A stretch of 64,000 nt of DNA from CAYNST01 sp964546435 (GTDB taxonomy: Bacteria > Pseudomonadota > Gammaproteobacteria > Pseudomonadales > Cellvibrionaceae): assembly GCA_964546435.1 (NCBI GenBank), contig CAZJKJ010000001.1:90933-154932 (forward strand), in the 5' to 3' direction. The notes beneath the pieces were generated by a model. That model saw only the letters and a program-made list of their open reading frames with translations. It was not told where the DNA came from and did not search any database. Positions within the stretch are counted from its first letter, which is position 1. Every line of letters begins with the position of its first letter. The position numbers and the translations under genes are program-made. Shown here one piece after another: positions 53,886-63,503 of this stretch.

Positions 53886-55331
53886 TTAGATTTTATCCAG
53901 GCGCTTGCGGAATTCCCCCATGATGGCGTCGTAGAGTTCGCCTTCGAGAAATTTATCTTCCACGGCGGATTCAATCGATGGATTGTCGTTGACCTCAATA
54001 ATATAAACTTCGTTGCCTTTCTGCTTCAGGTCCACGCCGTAAAGACCATTGCCAATATGTCGTGTAGCATTGAGCGCCGCCTTCAGAACCGTCTTGGGAA
54101 CTTCGAAGGTTGGCAGCACGTCGAAGCCGCCGGTCTTGTTGCTCTTGCCGGCGTGGTTGTAGATTTGCCAGTGGTTTTTAGCCATGTAATACCGGCACGC
54201 GTACAACGCCTGGTTGTTAATCACCCCGATGCGCCAATCGAATTCCGTATAGACATACGCTTGCGCCAGAATCAATGCGCTGTTTTTAAACATCTCCTTC
54301 AGCTGTGCATCCAGCTCTTCCTTGGATTTCACTTTATTGACGCCGACAGAAAAGGAACCGTCGGGAATCTTCAATACAATTGGCAGCCCCAGCTCTTCAA
54401 TTAATGCATCTTCCTTGTTCAAATCACTCTTGGTAAGGATGCGCGTTTTGGGCGTCGGTAATTTGTGGGTCTCCATTAATTGCGCCAGATATATTTTATT
54501 GGCGCAACGCAAAATGGAGTCAGGATCGTCCATCACCACCAGACCTTCGGCCTGCGCCAGGCGCGCAAATTTATAGGTGTAATGGTTGACCGATGTCGTT
54601 GCCCGAATAAACAGGGCGTCGTATTCCGACAGCTTTCCCAGATCCCGGCGGGTGATGGTCTCTGCGTGTATGCCCTGCTTTTTTGCCGCCTTGATGAATC
54701 GTTTGATCGCGACAGCATTGCTCGGCGGAAACTGCTCATCCGGATCGACCAGTATCGCCATGTCGTAACGGTAATTCTTTTGCGCTTTCGGCTTGCGCCA
54801 GATGAGATGACTGTAACTGTCCAGCGCATTTGCAAAATCAGTCTGCTGGGATTCGTTGAGCTGATTGATTGCACCGGCTTCGAGAGAGGTCAACCGCCAG
54901 GTACCTTTATGATTGAAGGTAACTTTCAGAATCGGAATAGGAAACTGTTCGAAAATCTGGCGGGCAAGTTCACCGAGGCCCTGCTCCCGCGTCATGCCAA
55001 AATAAACCCAGATCTGATAGTCTGTCAGCTCTCCGGCCACCGCGGTCAACTGCTTTTGCATGTCGACATTCAGAACGCCGAGCCAGATACGGCGCGACAG
55101 ATCCTGCAGATGCTTGACTGCCGGAATAACCTGGTGCGATCTTGCCTCGGCGAGCAGCGAACAATAGTATCCGGTGCTAAGATAGCTGTACTGCCGACAC
55201 AGGTTAATGACTTTGAATCGCTCCTGCGCCGCTGGCTCAGCCAGGTAATCCTTGGCCAGAAGCACATCCTCGGAAGGATAAAAGGCGGCCCAGTCAGACC
55301 GGTTTTCAATTAAGATTTTTAATTGGGTCAT
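53886..55331 (-). CDS. RimK-like ATP-grasp ligase with N-terminal RLAN-type domain
   Basis: A 481-residue protein. Residues 1 to about 190 match the N-terminal domain often fused to RimK-like enzymes (ILIENRSDWAAFYPSED). From about 270 on it is an ATP-grasp: ALFIRATTSVNHYTYKFARLA, KIYLAQLMETHKLPTPKTRIL, VLKIPDGSFSVGV, and the metal-binding IEVNDNPSIESAVED at the C-terminus. Such enzymes join amino acids to a carboxylate of a protein or peptide. I start at 55331 (MTQLKILIENR); the frame is open to 55454 without family match. It is divergent to the GNAT/C39 fusion gene. Confidence 0.85.
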   Translation of the reverse strand: MTQLKILIENRSDWAAFYPSEDVLLAKDYLAEPAAQERFKVINLCRQYSYLSTGYYCSLLAEARSHQVIPAVKHLQDLSRRIWLGVLNVDMQKQLTAVAGELTDYQIWVYFGMTREQGLGELARQIFEQFPIPILKVTFNHKGTWRLTSLEAGAINQLNESQQTDFANALDSYSHLIWRKPKAQKNYRYDMAILVDPDEQFPPSNAVAIKRFIKAAKKQGIHAETITRRDLGKLSEYDALFIRATTSVNHYTYKFARLAQAEGLVVMDDPDSILRCANKIYLAQLMETHKLPTPKTRILTKSDLNKEDALIEELGLPIVLKIPDGSFSVGVNKVKSKEELDAQLKEMFKNSALILAQAYVYTEFDWRIGVINNQALYACRYYMAKNHWQIYNHAGKSNKTGGFDVLPTFEVPKTVLKAALNATRHIGNGLYGVDLKQKGNEVYIIEVNDNPSIESAVEDKFLEGELYDAIMGEFRKRLDKI

Positions 55332-55534
55332 ACCGAGCGCATGTCCTGAGAATCCAGAAAATTTAGGTGAAGTATGGCAAAGTCTGAACAAAAGTATAGC
55401 GACAGACCTGCCGCAACAGATCCGTATGAATACCCGGTCATTTGCAGACTCCAATCCCCCCGAATCGGCGTTTTTTCATGCCTGTGGGTGAATTGTCTTT
55501 TATCTGACGCGAATTGACGCTGAAGCATCAAATT

Positions 55535-56635
55535 ATGAATCACGATCAACCTCGCCGAGCCACTTTAAACGATCTGACTGCGCTGACTCAACTGGAGTCC
55601 CAGTGCTTCTCCAGCGACCGCCTGAGCACGCGCAGCTTCCGCTATTTTTTGACCCGCAGCCAGGCAGAAATCTGGGTCATCGGTGAACCCATTCATGCCT
55701 ACGGCCTGGTTCTGTTCCATCGCGGCACCTCGCTGGCGAGAATCTATTCCCTTGCGGTAGGGCCCGAGGCACGAGGTAAAGGTCTCGGCCGGAAAATCCT
55801 CGAAGTCCTGGAAGACTCCGCCCGCCAGCACAACGCGCTTTTTATAAGGCTCGAAGTGGCTGTTGATAATCATGGTGCACTCCACCTGTACAAGTCCCTC
55901 GGTTACGAAGCCATCCGGAAACTGCACCACTACTATGAAAGTGGTCACGACGGTATCCGTATGGAAAAGCGGTTACAGATCGTCAAACCCAAACCGAGTC
56001 ATCTTCCCTACTACGCCCAGACGACCGAATTCACCTGCGGCCCTGCGGCGCTGTTGATGGCGGCGCGGAACGTCAATCCGGGGCAGCCCTACAACCAGAT
56101 CGAAGAGCTGAACATCTGGCGCGAAGCAACCACCATCTTCATGACGACCGGTCACGGCGGTACTTCTCCCATAGGTTTGGCCCTCGCCGCCCACCGGCGC
56201 GGGTACGGCACGCGGCTGTGGGTATCCCATGAGGATGCCCCCTTCCTGGATACTGTACGCAACCCGCAGAAAAAAGAAGTTATCGAACTGATCCACCAGG
56301 AGTTCGCCGCCCAGGCGCGCTTGCAAAAGATTAAAATCGAGAAATTTCCGAAAGGCATTGGCGCCATACGCAATGCCCTGCGCAATGGCGAGCAGGTAAT
56401 TCTTCTGATCAGCACCTACCGGCTTAACCGCAACAAAGAACCCCACTGGATCTGGCTGGTCGGCATGGATGACACCTATGCCTACATTAATGATCCCGAG
56501 GTGGACGACAAGGAATGGAAAACCCCCGTGGACGCAATCTACGTCCCGGTGCCCCTGCCGGAATTTTCGAAAATGATCCGGTATGGTCGCAACCAGTACC
56601 GCGCCGCCCTGCTTTTGTCCAGGCAGATAACCTGA
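55535..56635 (+). CDS. GNAT acetyltransferase fused to a C39-like peptidase domain
   Basis: A 366-residue two-domain protein. Residues about 5-145 are GNAT: YSLAVGPEARGKGLGRKIL is the acetyl-CoA motif. Residues about 160-365 are C39-like: TEFTCGPAALLMAAR carries the Cys near residue 180 and EPHWIWLVGMDD the His. I start at the ATG 55535 rather than a TTG at 55514. It commonly occurs beside RimK-type ATP-grasp genes and may mature or trim a peptide modified by that ligase; the substrate is not known. Confidence 0.85.
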   Translation: MNHDQPRRATLNDLTALTQLESQCFSSDRLSTRSFRYFLTRSQAEIWVIGEPIHAYGLVLFHRGTSLARIYSLAVGPEARGKGLGRKILEVLEDSARQHNALFIRLEVAVDNHGALHLYKSLGYEAIRKLHHYYESGHDGIRMEKRLQIVKPKPSHLPYYAQTTEFTCGPAALLMAARNVNPGQPYNQIEELNIWREATTIFMTTGHGGTSPIGLALAAHRRGYGTRLWVSHEDAPFLDTVRNPQKKEVIELIHQEFAAQARLQKIKIEKFPKGIGAIRNALRNGEQVILLISTYRLNRNKEPHWIWLVGMDDTYAYINDPEVDDKEWKTPVDAIYVPVPLPEFSKMIRYGRNQYRAALLLSRQIT

Positions 56636-56694
56636 AAATATCTGGCCCTTGCGATCGCTCGAGCCAGAAAGACCGGTTCCGCTGCTTCTCGCTG

Positions 56695-59600
56695 TTAGGC
56701 CACAAACACGCGAGCGTTGCGGAACAGGCGCATCCACGGTCCGTCTTCCTGCCATTCATCCGGACGCCAGGAATTGGTTACCGCCCTGCGCACCCGCTCC
56801 GGGTGAGGCATCAGCAATGTGACGCGCCCATCCCGCGAAGTGATGCCCGTTATGCCGTAGGGCGAACCATTCGGATTAGCGGGGTAGCGGGTCGTCGGCT
56901 TCAGATGATTGTCGACATAACGGGTAGTCACGAAGCCGCTCTGGTTAAAGCGTTCCGCGGATGACTCTGCGGTAAACTCCGCCCGACCTTCGCCGTGGGC
57001 CACCGCCACCGGCATGTGGGAGCCGGCCATTCCAGCGAGCAGGATCGAGGGCGACGCTTCGATTCTCACCAGGGAAACGCGCGCTTCAAACTGTTCGGAA
57101 AGGTTACGAACGAATCGCGGCCATTGCTCGGCCCCCGGGATCAGCTCCTTCAGGTTCGAAAGCATCTGGCAGCCATTGCACACCCCCAGACTGAAGGTAT
57201 CGGAGCGTGCAAAAAAGCTCTGGAACTGGTCGCGTGCCACTGAATTGAAGAGGATGGTTTTGGCCCAGCCTTCGCCCGCCCCCAGCACGTCTCCGTAGGA
57301 AAACCCGCCGCACGCCGCTATCCCCTTGAAGCCGTCAAGGGTGTGCCGACCGCTGAGAATATCGCTCATGTGCACATCCACCGCGTCAAACCCCGCGTCA
57401 TGAAAGGCGGCGGCCATTTCCAGCTGACCATTGACGCCCTGCTCCCGCAGGATGGCAATTCGCGGACGTGCGCCACGCGCAATAAAAGGGGCGGCCACAT
57501 CGTCATTCAGATCGAAAGACGGTTTGGCACTCAGACCCGGATCATCCGCCACCAGCCCGTCAAACTCCTGGTCGGCACATTCGGGGTTATCTCGCAGACG
57601 CTGGATCTGATGGCTGGTCGACATCCACAGCCGTTGCAGGGATACCCGCTCACCGGCGTAAAGTGTCTGTCCACCCTGCCGGACGACAATACGCTGATCC
57701 ACTGTGGGGTAACCGACGGACACCAGACCGCCGGTAAAGCCCGCTTTGGACAACAGGCGCTGGACTTCATCCTGATCCTGTTTACGCACCTGCAGAACCG
57801 CACCCAGCTCCTCGTTGAACAAGGCCGCCAGCACATTCCCAGGCAGAGCCGTGATATCCAGGGCGAGACCGCAACGCCCGGCGAAGGCCATTTCTATCAG
57901 CGTAACCAGCAAGCCGCCATCGCTGCGATCGTGATACGCCAGCAGCAGCTGCCGCTCGAGCATTTCCTGTACCGCCGTAAAAAACGACTTCAGGCGCTGC
58001 GGGTCGTCCAGATTGGGGGTGTCGTCACCCAGCTGATTTTGGGTTTGGGCCAGAATCGAGGCCCCGAGCCGTTGCCGCCCGGCGGCAATATCGACTAAGA
58101 GCAGCGAACTTTCACCGCGATCCAGTCGCAGTACCGGGGTTACCGTTTTGCGTACGTCGATCACCGGCGCGAAAGCCGAGACAATCAGGGACAAAGGCGC
58201 GGTGACGGCGCGCTCACGCCCTTTGTCCTGCCAGGTGGTGCGCATGGACATCGAATCCTTGCCCACCGGGATTGTCAGGCCCAGCGCCGGGCACAATTCC
58301 ATACCCACCGCCTCGACGGTGCGGTACAGCTTCTCGTCCTCGCCTGCATGCCCGGCCGCGCACATCCAGTTGGCAGAGAGCTTGACGTCGCTGAGCTTTT
58401 CAATCCGTGTACACGCAATATTGGTGATGGCTTCGCCAACAGCCATCCGCCCCGAGGCCGGCCCATTCAGCAAGGCCGCCGGCGTGCGCTCACCCATGCT
58501 CATGGCCTCACCGGCAAAGCCGTTGTAAGCGACGGTGGTCACCGCGCAGTCGGCCACCGGCACTTGCCACGGGCCCACCATCTGGTCCCGGACGACCTGC
58601 CCGGTGATGGAGCGATCGCCGATGGTGATGAGGAACTGTTTGCTCGCCACCGCCGGATGCTGCAACACGGCTTCCAGAGCCTTAGCAATGGTGACGCCTG
58701 TCAGTTGCAACTGTTGTCGCGGTAATAACCGGGTTTCGGCCGAGCGATGCATTTTGGGCGGTTTGCCGAACAGCAGGGACATCGGCAAGTCCACAGGATT
58801 CACATCGAAATGGCGATCATTGACGATGAGCGTCTTTTCCTCGATGGCTTCTCCCACCACCGCGAAGGGACAGCGCTCGCGTTCGCAGATCCGGGCAAAC
58901 TGCTCCATCTTGTCCGCTGTCACCGCGATGACGTAGCGCTCCTGGGATTCATTGCACCAGATTTCCACCGGCGCCATGCCGGGTTCAGCATTGGGGACAT
59001 CCCGCAATTCAAAACGGCCGCCGCAGCCGCCATCCTTCACCAGTTCGGGAAATGCATTGGAGAGACCACCCGCACCCACATCGTGGATAAACGCAATGGG
59101 GTTATCGTGCCCCCTCTGCCAGCACTGATCGATCACTTCCTGACAGCGGCGTTCCATCTCCGGGTTTTGCCGCTGGACGGAGGCAAAATCCAGCTGTTCA
59201 TCCGAACTGCCTGACGAGACCGACGAGGCTGCGCCTCCGCCCAGGCCGATCAGCATCGCCGGCCCACCCAGCACAATCAGCTTGGCGCCCGGTGCAAAGG
59301 GCGTTTTCTCGACATGCTCTTCTTTGATGTTTCCATAGCCACCGGCCAGCATGATGGGCTTGTGGTAGCCGCGCCGCTCACCGGCGCAATCCATTTCGAA
59401 GGTGCGGAAGTACCCGCACAGGTTGGGTCGGCCGAATTCATTGTTGAATGCCGCCGCCCCGATGGGCCCGTCCAGCATGATTCCCAGTGGCGATTCGATC
59501 CGCTCGGGTTTGCCATAGGATTGCTCCCACGGCTGCAGATAGCCGGGAATGCGCAGATTCGACACGGTGAAGCCTGTGAGACCGGCTTTCGGCTTGGAGC

Positions 59601-60561
59601 CCCGGCCCACCGCGCCTTCGTCACGGATTTCACCACCTGCACCGGTGCCGGCACCGGGAAAGGGCGCGATGGCCGTGGGATGGTTGTGGGTTTCTACCTT
59701 CATCAACAGATGCACAGGCTCATTATTGAAGCCATAAACACCGTTGGCTGGCGCCGGGTAAAACCGGTCGGCAACGGGTCCCCGAACCACGGCAGCGTTA
59801 TCTGAATAAGCTGACAGGACGTTGTCGCCGGCCTGCTGGTACGTATTCTTGATCATCTGGAAGAGAGAGTGCTTCTGTTCTTCCTCGTCCAGTGTCCAGC
59901 TGGCATTGAAGATCTTGTGGCGACAATGTTCCGAGTTCGCCTGGGCAAACATCATCAGCTCCACATCGCTCGGGTTTCTCCCGAGTGCCAGAAAATTCTC
60001 TACCAGGTAATCGATTTCATCGTCGGCGAGGGCGAGGCCCAGCTCGGCGTTGGCCACTTCCATGGCAATGCGCCCGCCTTCCAGGATGTCGACCACGCTC
60101 AAGGGGCGCGGCTCCTGGGTCGAGAACAGAACTTCCGCGTCATCGAGACTCGCCAGTACGGTTTCGGTCATCCTGTCATGGATCAGGCCCGCGATTTCAT
60201 TGGGATCAAAGGCGCCGCCGATGGACCACGCGATACCCCGTTCCAGCCGCAGGACTTTGCGCAGCCCGGCATTGTGGGCGATGTCGGTCGCCTTGGACGA
60301 CCAGGGGGAAATAGTGCCCGGACGCGGCACTACCAGCAGGAGCTGGCCGTTCAGGTGAGAATTTTCAGTTCGCGGGCCGTAGGTCAAAAGCTGGGCCAGC
60401 AACTCGGTCTCATGGGCGCCCAGCGGCTCACCCAAGTGCGCAAAATGAATATATTCGGCTGCAAACCCATGGATTCCCTGTTGAAGGGAACGCAGGTTCG
60501 TCAGCAGTTTCTGATGACGAATGGAAGAAAATGCAGCGGCACCGGGAAGGATCAACATCAT
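56695..60561 (-). CDS. purL: Phosphoribosylformylglycinamidine synthase
   Basis: A 1288-residue single-chain FGAM synthase, the size normal for Gammaproteobacteria. It makes formylglycinamidine ribonucleotide from FGAR, glutamine and ATP in purine synthesis. The N-terminal PurS-like domain starts MMLILPGAAAFS, which I use to set the start at 60561; MMEILRG begins the E. coli enzyme. KVETHNHPTAIAPFPGAGTG and AGGYGNIKEEH lie in the synthetase core. The C-terminal class I glutaminase has GVCNGCQM (Cys) and MPHPERV (His/Glu). Confidence 0.96.
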   Translation of the reverse strand: MMLILPGAAAFSSIRHQKLLTNLRSLQQGIHGFAAEYIHFAHLGEPLGAHETELLAQLLTYGPRTENSHLNGQLLLVVPRPGTISPWSSKATDIAHNAGLRKVLRLERGIAWSIGGAFDPNEIAGLIHDRMTETVLASLDDAEVLFSTQEPRPLSVVDILEGGRIAMEVANAELGLALADDEIDYLVENFLALGRNPSDVELMMFAQANSEHCRHKIFNASWTLDEEEQKHSLFQMIKNTYQQAGDNVLSAYSDNAAVVRGPVADRFYPAPANGVYGFNNEPVHLLMKVETHNHPTAIAPFPGAGTGAGGEIRDEGAVGRGSKPKAGLTGFTVSNLRIPGYLQPWEQSYGKPERIESPLGIMLDGPIGAAAFNNEFGRPNLCGYFRTFEMDCAGERRGYHKPIMLAGGYGNIKEEHVEKTPFAPGAKLIVLGGPAMLIGLGGGAASSVSSGSSDEQLDFASVQRQNPEMERRCQEVIDQCWQRGHDNPIAFIHDVGAGGLSNAFPELVKDGGCGGRFELRDVPNAEPGMAPVEIWCNESQERYVIAVTADKMEQFARICERERCPFAVVGEAIEEKTLIVNDRHFDVNPVDLPMSLLFGKPPKMHRSAETRLLPRQQLQLTGVTIAKALEAVLQHPAVASKQFLITIGDRSITGQVVRDQMVGPWQVPVADCAVTTVAYNGFAGEAMSMGERTPAALLNGPASGRMAVGEAITNIACTRIEKLSDVKLSANWMCAAGHAGEDEKLYRTVEAVGMELCPALGLTIPVGKDSMSMRTTWQDKGRERAVTAPLSLIVSAFAPVIDVRKTVTPVLRLDRGESSLLLVDIAAGRQRLGASILAQTQNQLGDDTPNLDDPQRLKSFFTAVQEMLERQLLLAYHDRSDGGLLVTLIEMAFAGRCGLALDITALPGNVLAALFNEELGAVLQVRKQDQDEVQRLLSKAGFTGGLVSVGYPTVDQRIVVRQGGQTLYAGERVSLQRLWMSTSHQIQRLRDNPECADQEFDGLVADDPGLSAKPSFDLNDDVAAPFIARGARPRIAILREQGVNGQLEMAAAFHDAGFDAVDVHMSDILSGRHTLDGFKGIAACGGFSYGDVLGAGEGWAKTILFNSVARDQFQSFFARSDTFSLGVCNGCQMLSNLKELIPGAEQWPRFVRNLSEQFEARVSLVRIEASPSILLAGMAGSHMPVAVAHGEGRAEFTAESSAERFNQSGFVTTRYVDNHLKPTTRYPANPNGSPYGITGITSRDGRVTLLMPHPERVRRAVTNSWRPDEWQEDGPWMRLFRNARVFVA

Positions 60562-60920
60562 GGACTGGCATACTCGGGCGGGAGGTTCAACAGAGCGGGC
60601 ATTGTACTGCAATTGCCCACTGTTCTCACGAGCAACCGCAGGTTCGGAATAAAATTTTCAGTGCTTCTTATAACGTTAATACGTAAATGAATTGTCCTGG
60701 AGGCGATATCGGTCCACACCTGTGGTTGACCACTTTGTCGGTTGCTGACTATATTTTGGGGAGTCACCACCAGTAGTCAGGGAGTCGTCGAGCCGCTACT
60801 ATACGCCGTCGCTGTACATTAAGTACTCAATTCGCTGTTTTTATGTCAACGGGTTATATAAAAGCAGGACAAGCGAGTAAATATGGTTATTGATACGGAT
60901 TCACCGGGGAAAGTTGCTGT
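60562..60920. other. Divergent intergenic region purL / mltF
   Basis: About 360 bases without a gene. It should hold both promoters. The only pair I could pick out is the plus-strand one at 60726-60755. An AT-rich patch near 60650-60690 may serve purL. Confidence 0.4.
60726..60755 (+). promoter_or_regulatory. Sigma70-like promoter for mltF
   Basis: TTGACC (60726-60731) and TATATT (60750-60755) with an 18-base spacer. The mltF start lies about 165 bases downstream. Confidence 0.4.
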
Positions 60921-62429
60921 ATGAGATGGTCGCCATTCATCTCGAAACTGACCGCCTTTTATCGACGTTTGCGCAAACTGACTGGCGCCGCCGTTTTGAT
61001 AGGCGCGTCTTGCGCCGCTCTGACCGGCAGTCGCCAACCGACGCTACTGGAAACGGTGCAGGAACTGGGTGAGCTGACTGTCATCTCCCGCAACGGCCCC
61101 ACCACCTGGTACGAAGGCAGTCAGGGATACACCGGCTTCGAATACCGCCTGTTGAAACAATTCGCTGATTCGATCAACGTTAAACTGATCATCCGCGAGG
61201 TTGAAGACCTGGGGCAGATGATTGATCAGGTGGGGGTAACCGGTCATTTCGCGGCCGCCGGCCTCACCATCACGCCCCGGCGCCATCAACAAGTCGAGTT
61301 CACGGCCCCGTATCTCGATGTTACCCAGCAGCTGATATATCACGTGGGTACCCCTCGACCGGCCACACCTGCCGATCTGATCGGCAAAAAGATTCTCGTT
61401 ATCGGCAACAGCTCCCATTCGGACAGACTGCGTCAGCTGCAAAAAGACTATCCGGATCTGACCTGGGAAGAGCGCCACGATGTGGAGATGCTCGACCTGC
61501 TGGAAATGGTGCACAACCGCAAAATCGATTTCACCATCGTGGATTCCAATGCCTTCGCGCTGAATAACTCCCTGTATCCCAAAGCTCAGGTCGCCCTGTC
61601 ATTGACAGACCCGGAACCCGTTGCCTGGGCGTTTCCCCGCTCACAGGACAAGAGCCTGCTTGACGCCGCGAGCAATTTTATCCAGGCAGCCCGGACGGAT
61701 GGCACCCTCGCGGATCTGCAGGAATACTTCTATGGACATCTCGGCGAAATTGGTTACAGCGACGCTCTGGTGTTTACCGAACGCATGAGTTCACGACTGC
61801 CCCAGTGGAAGGAGCTCCTGTCAAAAGCCGGTGAAGAAAGCAAATTACCCTGGGAATTGCTGGCGGCTCTGAGTTATCAGGAATCACACTGGAATCCGAA
61901 AGCGAAATCCCCGACCGGGGTGCGCGGTTTTATGATGCTGACGCTGAACACCGCCAAAGAAGTGAATGTCACCAATCGTCTTGATGCCGAACAGAGTATT
62001 GCTGGCGGTGCCCTGTATTTTCGGCGGCTGCTCGACCGTATTCCGGAGGAGATCACGGGGCAGGACCGGATCTGGCTGGCGCTGGCCGCTTACAACGTCG
62101 GTTTTGGCCATCTGCAGGACGCCAGAACTCTCGCCCAGCGCCACGGTGCCAATCCGAACAAGTGGTCTGAAGTAAAAGACTTCCTGCCACTGCTGGCAAA
62201 GCGGCAGTATTACAAACACACCCGCCACGGTTATGCCCGTGGTCATGAAGCGGTGACTTACGTGCAGAACATCCGCAACTTCTACACCATCCTGGCCTGG
62301 AACGAAGTTGAACAGGAACGCCTGCTGGATGTGGCCAGCTCTAAAAAGGCGCCGGCTGCCAAAGACTCCGCCTTTAATACGGTGATCAGCGAACTGGTCG
62401 CCAATGAAGCTTTCCCCACCGCGCTTTGA
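60921..62429 (+). CDS. mltF: Membrane-bound lytic murein transglycosylase F
   Basis: A 502-residue enzyme that cleaves peptidoglycan glycosidic bonds with formation of anhydromuramic acid. The N-terminal segment (LTGAAVLIGASCAAL) is a signal or lipoprotein-like peptide. Residues about 45-270 form a periplasmic binding protein-like (ABC-type) domain. Residues about 295-460 form the SLT domain: the catalytic Glu lies in SYQESHWNP near residue 318, with AYNVGFGH following. The gene order purL-mltF-tadA is common in this class. Confidence 0.93.
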   Translation: MRWSPFISKLTAFYRRLRKLTGAAVLIGASCAALTGSRQPTLLETVQELGELTVISRNGPTTWYEGSQGYTGFEYRLLKQFADSINVKLIIREVEDLGQMIDQVGVTGHFAAAGLTITPRRHQQVEFTAPYLDVTQQLIYHVGTPRPATPADLIGKKILVIGNSSHSDRLRQLQKDYPDLTWEERHDVEMLDLLEMVHNRKIDFTIVDSNAFALNNSLYPKAQVALSLTDPEPVAWAFPRSQDKSLLDAASNFIQAARTDGTLADLQEYFYGHLGEIGYSDALVFTERMSSRLPQWKELLSKAGEESKLPWELLAALSYQESHWNPKAKSPTGVRGFMMLTLNTAKEVNVTNRLDAEQSIAGGALYFRRLLDRIPEEITGQDRIWLALAAYNVGFGHLQDARTLAQRHGANPNKWSEVKDFLPLLAKRQYYKHTRHGYARGHEAVTYVQNIRNFYTILAWNEVEQERLLDVASSKKAPAAKDSAFNTVISELVANEAFPTAL

Positions 62430-62486
62430 AAGCGCCCCGACCCGGAATCGCCTCCACCAGGCGCCACCCCCACCCGGTCGCCAACT

Positions 62487-62999
62487 TCACTCGGTTGCCG
62501 GTGGCGATTCTGATCCGGCCACCCTGTGTTGCCGACGCAGTCTGCTCTGCTCGCGCCGGTTGCGAAAGAACGTCTGCATCACGGCAGCGGCCTCCTCCGC
62601 GCAGACCCCTTCCTCCCAGGTAAACCGGTGATTCCAGTAGCGACTGTCCAGCATAAGGCCGTTACTGACAATCGCACCGGCCTTGCTTTCCCGTGCGCCG
62701 AAAACCAGATGCTCAACACGCGCGTGGACCATGGCACCGAGGCACATGGTGCACGGCTCGATGGTCACGTAGAGGGTAGTACCTGGCAGACGGTAATTTC
62801 CCGCTTGGGCGGCGGCATGCCGCAAGGCGACAATTTCTGCATGGGCGGTCGGATCGCACTGGCCGATGGGGCCATTGGCGCCTTCACCGATGATGCGTCC
62901 GTCACTGCCGGTCACCACTGCCCCTACCGGCACCTCCCCGGCCGCCGCAGCCTGTCGGGCAAGTTCCAGAGCGCGGCGCATGTAAACTTCGTTATCCAT
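62487..62999 (-). CDS. tadA: tRNA-specific adenosine deaminase
   Basis: A 170-residue zinc deaminase that converts A34 to inosine in tRNA-Arg(ACG). The zinc site is HAEIVAL near residue 53 with PCTMC near 83-87; both Cys and the proton-shuttle Glu are present. It is convergent with mltF, whose stop is 57 bases away. Confidence 0.94.
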   Translation of the reverse strand: MDNEVYMRRALELARQAAAAGEVPVGAVVTGSDGRIIGEGANGPIGQCDPTAHAEIVALRHAAAQAGNYRLPGTTLYVTIEPCTMCLGAMVHARVEHLVFGARESKAGAIVSNGLMLDSRYWNHRFTWEEGVCAEEAAAVMQTFFRNRREQSRLRRQHRVAGSESPPATE

Positions 63000-63023
63000 C
63001 GGGTATCCGGGCTTTGGATTGCT

Positions 63024-63052
63024 GGCTGGTGGTTAGTGATTAGTGGCTGGTG
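63024..63052. repeat. Short imperfect repeat upstream of tadA
   Basis: GGCTGGTG occurs at 63024-63031 and 63045-63052, with GTGATTAGTG between. The stretch is low in complexity and lies between tadA and the DUF1653 gene. Confidence 0.4.
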
Positions 63053-63100
63053 CTTACTGGCGGGTGGTTGCGAGGTTAACCAGCAGGAACGGCTGATTAT

Positions 63101-63343
63101 TCAGGGTTTGCCGAGAAATACAAAGCGGGGAATATCTTCGCCCCCCATTTCCACCGACTCCTGGAACATCGCGAGCGGGCGGACCCAGAGACCGTAGTCA
63201 CCGTAAAGACAGCGGTAGACAACCAGCGAGTCACCGGTCTCCGAATGGGTGGCCACGCCCAGAACTTCATACTCGCCACCTTTATAGTGACGGTACAGGC
63301 CCAGCGGCAAGGCGCCTTCTTCTGGTACGTGGATTTTCGACAT
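63101..63343 (-). CDS. DUF1653 domain protein
   Basis: An 80-residue protein of the DUF1653 family: LGLYRHYKGGEYEVLGVATHSE and VYRCLYGDYGLWVRPLAMF are the family blocks. I start at the ATG at 63343 (MSKIHVPEEG); an open frame extends to 63373. Function is unknown for the family. It precedes tadA on the same strand with about 100 bases between. Confidence 0.85.
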   Translation of the reverse strand: MSKIHVPEEGALPLGLYRHYKGGEYEVLGVATHSETGDSLVVYRCLYGDYGLWVRPLAMFQESVEMGGEDIPRFVFLGKP

Positions 63344-63503
63344 GGCGAGCATTCTAACCTGACACGGCGCCAAGTCCTACCTCCGATCCATTCCGAACCG
63401 TCCGGCAGAATCCCATATTGCAACTCAGATCTTCCTTTTTCGGCTTATCGATCACGGGCCGAGCTGCTATCATTCGCGGCCTCTACTGGATTTGGGACCC
63501 GTC

